Shown here piece after piece: positions 7,184 to 14,471 of a DNA stretch of 62,740 nucleotides. The stretch's first letter is position 1. Each line of letters opens with the position of its first letter. The stretch comes from an uncultured bacterium. GTDB lineage: Bacteria; Planctomycetota; UBA1135; GCA-002686595. The DNA lies in contig CALLKX010000029.1 of the NCBI GenBank assembly GCA_938083085.1, positions 1 to 62,740 of the forward strand, read 5' to 3'. Below the pieces are notes generated by a model. The model did no database searches and had not been told where the DNA came from. It saw only the letters and a list, made by a program, of their open reading frames with translations. Made by a program: the position numbers and the translations under genes.

Positions 7184-8959
7184 TTGGTCACTCTGGCGCG
7201 CTTCTTCCGCCGCTTCTTGCGGTACCGCGGTCCCCTGCTCATGGGGCTCGTGTGCATCCCGCTCGCGCAGCTGGCGGATGTGGCGATCACGTTGCTCGTG
7301 GGCGACGCGCTCGATCGCGCCCAGGACGCACCGGACGCCGAGTGGATGGGCCACGTGCTCACGTGGATGGCGGTCTACGCCGTCGGGCACAGCATCCTCC
7401 GCTTCTACCAGCGCTGGTTGATCGTCGTGGTGTCCCGCCGGGTCGAGGTCGACCTGAAGCGAGAGCTGCTCGACAAGCTCACCTCGCTCCCCTTTGCGTT
7501 CCACGATCGCAGCCGATCCGGCGACGTGGTCTCCCGGTTGACGAGCGACGTGGAGGCGGTACGGATGACCCTGGGCCCGGGGCTCATGTACACCCTCGGC
7601 GCGGTGGTGATTGTCCCCATCAGCCTGGCGATCCTCTTCACCATCAAGCCGACCCTCGCCCTCGCCATGGTGATCCCCATGGTGGGCATGGGCGTCACCA
7701 TGAAGCTGCTGACCGGGCGGCTGCACTCCTTCTCGGTGGCCGTCCAGGAGTCCATCGCGAGCATCAGCCACCGGGCGCAGGAGAACTTCGGCGGCATCCG
7801 GATCGTGAAGGGCTACGCCCGCGAGGACCAGCAGGCCCGGCTCTTCGAGGCCACCAGCGCCGAGAACCGTGACAACCAGGTGGAGCTGGGCAAGGCGCGG
7901 GGCCTCACCCACGCCGCGGTCAACGCCTCCTTCGACCTGACCTTTGCGGTCATCCTGCTCATCGGCGGGCTCGCTGCGGTGGACCGCACCCTGCCGATCG
8001 GAGACCTCTTCAAGTTCATCGATCTGACCATGAAGGTGTTCTGGCCGCTCATCGCCATCGGCTGGGTCCTGGGCATGCTCCCCCGGGCCATCGCCAGCGC
8101 CGAGCGCGTCCAGGAGCTGCTCGATGAGGAGAACCCCATCGGGGACGGCGACGCACAGGTGTCCATCGCGGACGTCCGCGGTGGCCTGGAGTTCGACGAT
8201 GTCTCGTTCTCCTACGAGCGAGGCCCAGAGCCTGCGCTGAAGGGCGTCGGGTTCACCGCCGCTGCGGGCTCTACCGTGGGCGTGGTGGGCCCCACCGGGG
8301 CGGGCAAGTCGACCCTGCTCAACCTCGTGGGCCGGCTCTTCGAGGCCACCGAGGGCGAGATCCGCCTGGACGGGACTCCGATCCGAGATCTGCCGCTGGC
8401 GGTCCTGCGGGGCGCGATCGGCTACGTCCCCCAGGACTCCTTCCTCTTCAGCGAGCCTTACGCGGACAACATCCGCTTCGGCGCCGATGAGCCCCTGGAC
8501 GACGCCGCCGTGGAGGCGCTCATCGAGCGGGTCTCCATGAAGGACGAGGTCGCCGAGTTCCCTGACGGGATGGCCACCCTCGTGGGCGAGCGGGGCGTCA
8601 CGCTCTCCGGAGGCCAGCGCCAGCGGACCTGCATCGCGCGTGCCCTCGCCCGGGACCCGCGAATCCTCATCCTCGACGACTGCCTCTCGGCCGTGGACAC
8701 CGAGACCGAGAAGGCCCTGCTCGGGAGCCTCCGGAGCGCCGGCGCCGGGCGCACCGTGCTGGTGGCCGCGCACCGACTGAGTTCCGTCCGCGACGCCGAC
8801 CAGATCGTGGTGCTCGACACCACGGGAGCCATGGAAGCCACGGGCACCCACGCCGAGCTGGTCCAACAAGAAGGCTGGTATCGGACAACCTGGGAGCAGC
8901 AGCAGCGCACCGAGTCCCTGTCCGCCGAAGTGGAGAGCGAGATCGGGAGGACCGGATGA
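7184..8959 (+). CDS. ABC exporter half-transporter, subunit 1 (non-catalytic ATP site)
   Basis: 591 residues from TTG 7184: six-helix type-1 exporter membrane domain (residues ~15-310) followed by a nucleotide-binding domain. Walker A is GPTGAGKS (Lys375), Q-loop YVPQDSFLF, an intact signature LSGGQRQR, Walker B LILDD (Asp498-Asp499) and H-loop AAHRLSSV. The residue after Walker B is Asp rather than the catalytic Glu, so this subunit's own Walker motifs form a weak ATP site. Its stop overlaps the start of the second half-transporter by 4 bp (ATGA), giving an obligate heterodimer of the MsbA/BmrCD/TM287-288 class. The substrate (lipid or drug) cannot be told. Confidence 0.9.
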   Translation: MVTLARFFRRFLRYRGPLLMGLVCIPLAQLADVAITLLVGDALDRAQDAPDAEWMGHVLTWMAVYAVGHSILRFYQRWLIVVVSRRVEVDLKRELLDKLTSLPFAFHDRSRSGDVVSRLTSDVEAVRMTLGPGLMYTLGAVVIVPISLAILFTIKPTLALAMVIPMVGMGVTMKLLTGRLHSFSVAVQESIASISHRAQENFGGIRIVKGYAREDQQARLFEATSAENRDNQVELGKARGLTHAAVNASFDLTFAVILLIGGLAAVDRTLPIGDLFKFIDLTMKVFWPLIAIGWVLGMLPRAIASAERVQELLDEENPIGDGDAQVSIADVRGGLEFDDVSFSYERGPEPALKGVGFTAAAGSTVGVVGPTGAGKSTLLNLVGRLFEATEGEIRLDGTPIRDLPLAVLRGAIGYVPQDSFLFSEPYADNIRFGADEPLDDAAVEALIERVSMKDEVAEFPDGMATLVGERGVTLSGGQRQRTCIARALARDPRILILDDCLSAVDTETEKALLGSLRSAGAGRTVLVAAHRLSSVRDADQIVVLDTTGAMEATGTHAELVQQEGWYRTTWEQQQRTESLSAEVESEIGRTG

Positions 8960-10773
8960 GCGTCAGCGAAGTCGACCCCTCCGAGCTCGTGGTCAACAAG
9001 GCCTGGGACACCTCGCTGTTCCGGCGCCTGCTGGAGTTCATACGCCCCCACCGGCGGCTGTTCCTGGCGAGCTTTTCGGTGCTCATGTGCCTCTTCGCCG
9101 GAGAGCTCTTTGGCACATGGATCTGGCGCGGCGCCATCGACGGGCCGGTGGCCGGGGCCGCCGGGGCGGCGGACCGCTCCCCCTTCGTGAAGGAACTGCT
9201 GGGCTGGGTGGGCCTGTACCTCGGGCTCGTCGTCTTCATGACCGGCATGCGCTACCTGGAGACCTCCGTGCTCACGCGGACGGGCCAGGCCGTGGTCCAC
9301 GACCTACGGTCGAGGGTCTTCCGCCACCTCCAGCACCTGGACCTCGGCTTCTTCGACCGACGCCCCACCGGCGCCCTGGTCACGCGCGTCACCACGGATA
9401 TCGAGAACCTCTCGGAGATGTTCACCTCGGGGGTGGTGGTGCTCTTCTTCGACGCGCTCAAGGTCACGGTGGTGCTCGGGATTCTGTTCTCGATCGACGC
9501 CCACCTGGCCCTGATCACCCTGCTGACCACCCCCCTGTTGATCGGTGTGTCGCTCGGTTTCCGGGGCGGGGCTCGACGCGCCCACCGCGAGGTCCGGGCG
9601 CGGTTGGCGCGCCTGAACGGCTACCTCCAGGAGGTCCTGAACGGGATCCGGGTCGTCCAGGTCTTCCGCCGTGAAGAGCGCGTCTCCGGCCGCTTCAACG
9701 AGGCCCTCGATCGCTACTTCGAGGCCAACCAGCGGACGATCTTCCTCTTCGCGCTCTTCTACCCCGCCATGTCCCTGGCGGTCTACGTCATCCAGGGCGC
9801 CGCCCTCTGGGCCGGGGTCGTCGCGATCACTGGCGAGGCGCTGTCCTACGGCGCCTTCATTCAGTTCTGGCTGCTGCTGAACATGCTCGTCCGCCCCATC
9901 CGGGAGCTCGGCGAGCGGTACAACGTGCTCCAGAGCGCCTTCGCCTCCGCCGAGCGGATCTTCCAAGTCCTGGATACGGTCCCCTCTGTGGCCAGCGCCG
10001 TAGCGCCGGAGACCCTGCCCGATTCAGGCGGTCATCCCCCCACCATCCGCTTCGAGGCCGTGGAGTTCGAGTACGTCGAGGGCTCCCCCATCCTCAAGGA
10101 CATCTCCTTCGAGGTTCCCCGGGGCAAGACGGTGGCCGTGGTCGGCGCCACAGGCGCGGGCAAATCCACCCTCGTGAATCTGCTGCTGCGCTTCTACGAC
10201 CCGCAGGCCGGGCGGGTGACCCTGGACGATGTGGACGTCCAGGCGCTTCCCCTGGAGACGCTGCGGAGCCGCTTCGGGCTGGTCCTTCAGGAGGACTTCC
10301 TCTTCGCAGGATCCGTCCGGGACAACCTGATCATGGAACGAGAGGGGGTCACCGAGGCCTCCCTCGCCGAGGCTCTCGAGGCCTCCCAGGCCCGGGGCCT
10401 CGTCCAGCGGCTCGAGGGAGGACTGGACGCGGAGGTCGCCGAGCGCGGCGCCACCTTCTCCACCGGAGAGCGCCAGCTCCTGGCGATCACCCGCGCCCTG
10501 GCGGCGCGGCCAGATATCGTCGTGCTGGACGAGGCGACGGCCGCGGTGGACAGCGGGACCGAGCACCGGATCGAGCGCGCGACCCGCGCGCTCCTCGCGG
10601 GCCGAAGCGCCCTGGTCATCGCCCACCGCCTCTCGACCATCCGGGACGCCGACGAAATCCTCGTCATGGCCCGCGGAGAGATCCGAGAGCGCGGGACGCA
10701 CGAGGAGCTCCTCGCACGAGACGGCCTCTACGCCAAGCTCCACGCGCTCCAGTTCGAGGAGCCCGCCGCTTGA
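8956..10773 (+). CDS. ABC exporter half-transporter, subunit 2 (catalytic Walker B, degenerate signature)
   Basis: 605 residues: membrane domain (~25-330), then an ATPase domain with Walker A GATGAGKS (Lys403), Q-loop LVLQEDFLF, Walker B VVLDEATAAVD (Asp525, Glu526) and H-loop IAHRLSTI. The ABC signature is FSTGE instead of LSGGQ. This complements subunit 1: its good Walker B pairs with subunit 1's intact LSGGQ, while its poor signature pairs with subunit 1's LDD site. The start is set by the 4-bp overlap with the upstream gene. No terminator is obvious directly downstream; a repeat array follows. Confidence 0.92.
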   Translation: MSVSEVDPSELVVNKAWDTSLFRRLLEFIRPHRRLFLASFSVLMCLFAGELFGTWIWRGAIDGPVAGAAGAADRSPFVKELLGWVGLYLGLVVFMTGMRYLETSVLTRTGQAVVHDLRSRVFRHLQHLDLGFFDRRPTGALVTRVTTDIENLSEMFTSGVVVLFFDALKVTVVLGILFSIDAHLALITLLTTPLLIGVSLGFRGGARRAHREVRARLARLNGYLQEVLNGIRVVQVFRREERVSGRFNEALDRYFEANQRTIFLFALFYPAMSLAVYVIQGAALWAGVVAITGEALSYGAFIQFWLLLNMLVRPIRELGERYNVLQSAFASAERIFQVLDTVPSVASAVAPETLPDSGGHPPTIRFEAVEFEYVEGSPILKDISFEVPRGKTVAVVGATGAGKSTLVNLLLRFYDPQAGRVTLDDVDVQALPLETLRSRFGLVLQEDFLFAGSVRDNLIMEREGVTEASLAEALEASQARGLVQRLEGGLDAEVAERGATFSTGERQLLAITRALAARPDIVVLDEATAAVDSGTEHRIERATRALLAGRSALVIAHRLSTIRDADEILVMARGEIRERGTHEELLARDGLYAKLHALQFEEPAA

Positions 10774-10856
10774 GCGCTGGAGCCGGCGCGAAACGCCCTT
10801 CGGCGCCTCGAGCCTAGCCTGGATTCGAAGCGGCCCCGTTCGCAGCGCCGTCCCGC

Positions 10857-10967
10857 TGAGTGGATCCCGCCGCAGTGGATCCCGCCGCAGTGGTCATCCC
10901 CGCAGTGGCCATGGCCGCAGTGGTCCCAGCCGTGGTCGTTCCCGCTGTGGTCGTTCCCGCTGTGGTG
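10857..10967. repeat. 15-bp tandem repeat, 7 units, intergenic
   Basis: Seven consecutive 15-mers (10857, 10872, 10887, 10902, 10917, 10932, 10947) plus a partial eighth, with core GCAGTGGATCCCGCC drifting to GTGGTCGTTCCCGCT. They lie between the convergent ABC and peroxidase genes, in a 375-bp space (10774-11148) that otherwise holds only the hairpin at 11065. One plus frame reads VDPAA-VDPAA-VVIPA; no start codon or gene-like flank supports translation. Confidence 0.85.
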
Positions 10968-11064
10968 CGCCTGAGCGGTGCGCCCGCCGCAGGGGCAATT
11001 CGAGCAGATGCGGGCCCAGCGAACTCCCCCACCGCAGCCAGCGGATGAAGCTGCGGCCAAACGA

Positions 11065-11098
11065 AAGGCCCCGCAAGTCAGGTGACTCGCGGGGCCTT
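11065..11098 (-). terminator. Strong hairpin terminator of the peroxidase gene
   Basis: A 10-bp perfect stem AAGGCCCCGC/GCGGGGCCTT, extended inward by further pairs around a small loop, lies 51 bp past the stop of the minus-strand peroxidase gene. On the minus strand the stem ends in CCTTTCGTTT, a short T-rich tail. It may also stop reads arriving from the ABC operon. Confidence 0.75.
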
Positions 11099-11148
11099 GG
11101 GGCTTCGGGGTTGAGCTCGCGGGAGCGAGCCCGGGCCGGAGGTCGGGA

Positions 11149-11835
11149 CTACTGTCCGCGGAAGGCCGCGATCGCGTCGCGGAGGTCCGAGCCCTCCGGG
11201 CCGGCGCCGGACTTGAAGAAGCGCGCTTCGGTCCCGTCCTTGGAGACCACGTACTTGCAGAAGTTCCAGTTGGGGCGCTCGCCCGTCATGTTGGCGAGCC
11301 CGTCGAAGATCGGGCTGTTGCCCTCCTTCGTGCCGGTCTTGGCGAGCATGGGGAAGGTCACCCCGTAGTTCTCCTGGCAGAAGGCCTGGATCTCTTCGGC
11401 CGAGCCCGGCTCCTGCCGCCCAAAGTCGTTGCTCGGGATGCCGACGACGGTGAAGTCATCGCCACCGAGCTCTTCCTGAAGCTTCTGGAGGCCGGCGTAC
11501 TGCGGGGTGTACCCGCACTTGCTCGCCACGTTGACGAAGACCGTGACCTTGCCTTGGAGCGAAGAGAGGGGCATTGCTCCGCCGCCCAGCGCCGTGGCGT
11601 CGAGGGCGTAGAGGCCGCTGGCTGCTGCCGGCGCCTCGCCGGCGGCCGCGGCGGAGGACGATGCCGCAGGCGTGGAGGCTGCGGCGGGAGTGGACGCTGC
11701 GGCGGGAGTGGAGGCTGCGGCGGGAGTGGAGGCTGCATCCGCTCCCTGGACGTCGCCACTGGAGGCGTCCGTCGTGCTCCCACACGCTACGAGGGCGGTC
11801 AGGAGAGGGAGGCTGAGGAGTAGATCGTTGCGCAT
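11149..11835 (-). CDS. Glutathione-peroxidase-family lipoprotein
   Basis: 228 residues. Residues 1-18 are a lipoprotein signal (ALVAC, Cys18), followed by an ASTPAA-repeat linker (~35-60), then a thioredoxin-fold peroxidase domain: FVNVASKCGYTPQY with Cys107 at the peroxidatic position (Cys, not selenocysteine), PSNDFGRQEPG (Gln141; the family consensus is FPCNQFGxQEPG) and RPNWNF (Trp190-Asn191). It should reduce lipid or alkyl hydroperoxides in the periplasm, probably with thioredoxin-like donors as for non-animal family members. The next minus-strand gene upstream (start 12999, ending 11998) encodes a secreted thioredoxin-fold protein, a possible partner. A hairpin terminator follows. Confidence 0.88.
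   Translation of the reverse strand: MRNDLLLSLPLLTALVACGSTTDASSGDVQGADAASTPAAASTPAAASTPAAASTPAASSSAAAAGEAPAAASGLYALDATALGGGAMPLSSLQGKVTVFVNVASKCGYTPQYAGLQKLQEELGGDDFTVVGIPSNDFGRQEPGSAEEIQAFCQENYGVTFPMLAKTGTKEGNSPIFDGLANMTGERPNWNFCKYVVSKDGTEARFFKSGAGPEGSDLRDAIAAFRGQ
11672..11736 (-). repeat. 18-bp tandem repeat encoding the ASTPAA linker
   Basis: At least three 18-mers (11672, 11690, 11708) and part of a fourth, nearly identical, encode ASTPAA repeats between the lipobox and the peroxidase domain. The near identity suggests recent expansion by slippage. Confidence 0.88.
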
Positions 11836-11941
11836 GGTGGGGTCGAGTGCGGGGGTTCACGGGGCGGGCACATGGGGGTTCGGCCCCCACCCGCGGCCGG
11901 ATGCCACACGACGGGAAGTCTCCGCCCCACGTCCGGAACGA

Positions 11942-11980
11942 CAGATGGCCGCGCCCCCCCAAGGGGGTCGCGGCCATCTG
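11942..11980 (-). terminator. Hairpin terminator of the thioredoxin-fold gene
   Basis: A perfect 12-bp stem CAGATGGCCGCG/CGCGGCCATCTG encloses a C-tract/G-tract inner stem. It sits 17 bp past the stop of the minus-strand gene ending at 11998 and upstream of the peroxidase gene. No T-run is evident. Confidence 0.7.
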
Positions 11981-11997
11981 CTAGGAGGCGGAGGCGC

Positions 11998-12999
11998 TCA
12001 GCCGATCCACACGTCGAGCTGCGCGAGCTGCTCCTTGCTGTCGGAGCCAATCTCCTTGGCCTTTGTTGCGTACTTGACCTTGCCCTCGTCGTCCGAGAGG
12101 GGGCCAGCGCACCAGCTCGCCGCCTGGAAGTTGAGGCGGAAGGCGAGCTCGGTGTCCTTGAAGCCGAGCTCGTTCACCTGGTCGAGCATGGCGACCGCGG
12201 CCTTGGCCGAGATGTCGTCACGGACCACGGAGAACTTCGCGTCCGCCACGTAGTCCATCATGCCGAGGGTGTTCTTCGGGTCGAGCTCCACGGCCATGGC
12301 GACGTCGGCCTCGGTGGCGAGGCCACTCTTGAGCAGCGCGAGCACCGTGCGGCCCTTCGAGCCCTTCTTGTTGTCGGCGTCGGCGGTCAGAGCGAAGCGA
12401 ACGGGCGCGTCGAGGCTCGGCAGGAAGGGGGCGCCCGAGGTGGCCTCCTCGTAGATCGTGATCGCGGCGAGCCAGAGCTTCCAGCGAGTGGCGTCGTCCT
12501 GGGCAGCAGCGAATTCATCGGCCACGGCCTTGGCGGCCTCGAGCTGCTCGCGCCCCTTGCGGAGCTCGGCCATGTGCTCGAGGTACTTCTCCGGGCCGCC
12601 GGCCTGATAGCCGGTACGGCCGTAGACCTCGCCGTCAGCCGTCATCATCAGGATCGTCGGGAACCCGCGGACGCCGTACTCGTCCTTCAGCTCCTCGTTG
12701 CGCTCGGGGTTCGGGACCTTCGCCTTGATCTCCTCGGCGCGGGGGAAGTCGAGGGCCACCAGGATGTAGTCCTTCTGGGCGGCCTCCATCCAGATGTCGT
12801 GCTGGAAGACCTCGTCGTGGAGCTTGATGCACCAGCCGCACCAGTCCGAGCCGGTGAAGTCGACGAGGAGATCCTTGCCTTGCTCCTTGGCGGCCGCGGC
12901 GGCGGCGTCAAAGTCGTCGAACCAGGTCTGGTCCGCGTGCACGGGAGTGGAGAGGACGGCGAGGCTGCCCAGGGTGAGGGCGGCGAGGGTGTGGAACAT
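11998..12999 (-). CDS. Secreted thioredoxin-fold protein with CxxC motif
   Basis: 333 residues from ATG 12999 (MFHTLAALTLGSLAVLSTPVHA, a clear signal peptide); the longer frame upstream is not signal-like. Residues ~25-150 form a thioredoxin-like domain with DFTGSDWCGWCIKLH (Cys54, Cys57) and a cis-Pro segment YGVRGFPTILMM, as in secreted thiol-disulfide proteins of Planctomycetota and Bacteroidota. The C-terminal ~180 residues are helical and TPR-like. It likely reduces or isomerises disulfides outside the cytoplasm and may serve the neighbouring peroxidase. Confidence 0.83.
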   Translation of the reverse strand: MFHTLAALTLGSLAVLSTPVHADQTWFDDFDAAAAAAKEQGKDLLVDFTGSDWCGWCIKLHDEVFQHDIWMEAAQKDYILVALDFPRAEEIKAKVPNPERNEELKDEYGVRGFPTILMMTADGEVYGRTGYQAGGPEKYLEHMAELRKGREQLEAAKAVADEFAAAQDDATRWKLWLAAITIYEEATSGAPFLPSLDAPVRFALTADADNKKGSKGRTVLALLKSGLATEADVAMAVELDPKNTLGMMDYVADAKFSVVRDDISAKAAVAMLDQVNELGFKDTELAFRLNFQAASWCAGPLSDDEGKVKYATKAKEIGSDSKEQLAQLDVWIG

Positions 13000-13303
13000 G
13001 TCAGGGTGTGGTTCGAGGAGGGCCGACCCCTCGGACACAGGACGCCGAGGTGCACGATCAGGCTGGTGTTGGAGGATGGGGCCCCCACCCAGTTTTCTCC
13101 AGTGCCCCGCAGGCAGAATGCACAGTTCGAACGGTACCCCGCTCTCCAGGGGGCCGCTCGTTCCCACCATCGGGGGGTCCGACGAGGAGACCGAACGAGA
13201 GCAGGCCGAGGCCCGCCAGCAGGCACCTGGGTTCGCCGAGGGAGCCGGTCATCGGGCGCAGCTGGCCTCGCAGCGACGCGACCGGCCCGTGCTCGCGGGT
13301 AGC
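13000..13303. other. Intergenic region, nothing recognised
   Basis: 304 bp between two minus-strand genes. It should hold the promoter of the thioredoxin-fold gene and the 3' end of the GT9 transcript. No convincing small gene, repeat or strong hairpin was seen. Confidence 0.5.
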
Positions 13304-14389
13304 TCAGGACCTGGCGATGAGGCGCCGCCTCTCGCGGTGCGATGCGAGCACCCGGAGCGAGGCGTCGAGCAGCCGCTCGACGGTGAGCGTGGAGCGGTCC
13401 ACATCCCGGCGATAGCTGCAGTAGTCCGGCGCGGTGCTGGCCACCTTCTCGCCGAGCCCGAAGAGGTCGATCTCTGGGGCGGAGGTCGGGGCAAAGAAGG
13501 AGACCGTCGGGACCTCCATGGCGAGACCGAGGTGCAGCGCGAGGGAGTCGCTGGTCAGCAACAGGTCGCTCAGCCCGACGATCGCGGCGAAGGTCGTGAG
13601 GTCGTGGTCCGTCCCCGCGTCGATCGCCCGAGGCGGCGCGTCGAGGGCGGCGAGGCCGGCCAGGATTCGATCGTTCCTCTCCCGCTCCGCGGTTCCTCCA
13701 AGCACCAGGAAGGTGACCTGGCGATCCGCCGCCTCGTCCAGCGCACGGGCGTAGGCAACGACCCGCTCGACGGGGAGCTCCTTGCTCCGCCATCGCCCCC
13801 CGGCGCCCGTGTTCAATCCGCAGACCAGCGTCGAGTCCTCGAGCCCGAACTCCGTGGCGAAGCCCAGCGCAGCAGCGCGGGCCTCGGCCGGGAGGGGCAG
13901 CTCGGGCCGGCCGCTCTCGACGCCGAGCATCGACGCGAAGATATCCGCGTGGGAGCGCCGGTTCTCGCGCTTGCGTCGATCGGCGACCTCCTTGCCTCCC
14001 TTTGATAGGAGCCCCATCCCGAACCAGGGCTCCACGTCTTCGGTGTAGGTCGGCTGGCCGTTCTCATCGAGGGTCGCCCCCGACAGTCGCTCGGTCTCCA
14101 GAGACGCCGCGAGCGCGCAGAAGGGGGCCTCGTCATCGAGGGACAGGACCCAGTCCCAGCGATGCCCCGGCAGCTCCGCCTGAACGGCGGCCACCGAGGC
14201 CGCGTCAGCGGGGTCGCACGTCACCACTCGTGAGACGAGCCGGTGACGTTCCACGAGGCTCGCCGCAGCGGGCGCCACGACCCAGGTGAGGTGGAGGTCG
14301 GGGAAGCGCTGCTTGAGGCCTGGGAGCACGGAGGTCGTGCGGAGGACATCTCCGAGCGATCCCGTCTTGATCATGAGAACGGAGGTCAC
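13304..14389 (-). CDS. Glycosyltransferase family 9 (heptosyltransferase-like)
   Basis: 361 residues from GTG 14389, which gives the family N-terminus MTSVLMIKTGSLGDVLRTTSVLPGLKQRFP; the ~230-residue upstream extension of the frame is antisense-type low complexity. GT9 hallmarks are the ADP-heptose-binding-type segments LVCGLNTGAGGRWRSKELP and SDLLLTSDSLALHLGLAMEVPTVSFFAPT. These enzymes add heptose or other sugars to lipopolysaccharide core in the cytoplasm. It lies 82 bp downstream of the AOR-like gene on the same strand, so the two could share a transcript, although their functions do not obviously connect. Confidence 0.87.
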   Translation of the reverse strand: MTSVLMIKTGSLGDVLRTTSVLPGLKQRFPDLHLTWVVAPAAASLVERHRLVSRVVTCDPADAASVAAVQAELPGHRWDWVLSLDDEAPFCALAASLETERLSGATLDENGQPTYTEDVEPWFGMGLLSKGGKEVADRRKRENRRSHADIFASMLGVESGRPELPLPAEARAAALGFATEFGLEDSTLVCGLNTGAGGRWRSKELPVERVVAYARALDEAADRQVTFLVLGGTAERERNDRILAGLAALDAPPRAIDAGTDHDLTTFAAIVGLSDLLLTSDSLALHLGLAMEVPTVSFFAPTSAPEIDLFGLGEKVASTAPDYCSYRRDVDRSTLTVERLLDASLRVLASHRERRRLIARS

Positions 14390-14471
14390 GCTAGGGATCA
14401 CTTCGCCGCCCCTCGGGGTCGCGCTCAAGCCCAGCCCCGGTTTCCTGTGGAAGTTCCACTGGGAGAGGCGC

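Noticed and set aside
7088..8869. Long minus-strand open frame opposite the first ABC subunit
   Set aside because: Antisense shadow; His/Asp/Gly-rich, no motifs.
10728..11060. Minus-strand His/Gly-rich frame through the repeats
   Set aside because: Product of the 15-bp array; overlaps the ABC gene end and has no start context.
11149..11835. Selenocysteine in the glutathione peroxidase
   Set aside because: The peroxidatic codon encodes Cys (Cys107); no in-frame TGA or SECIS needed.
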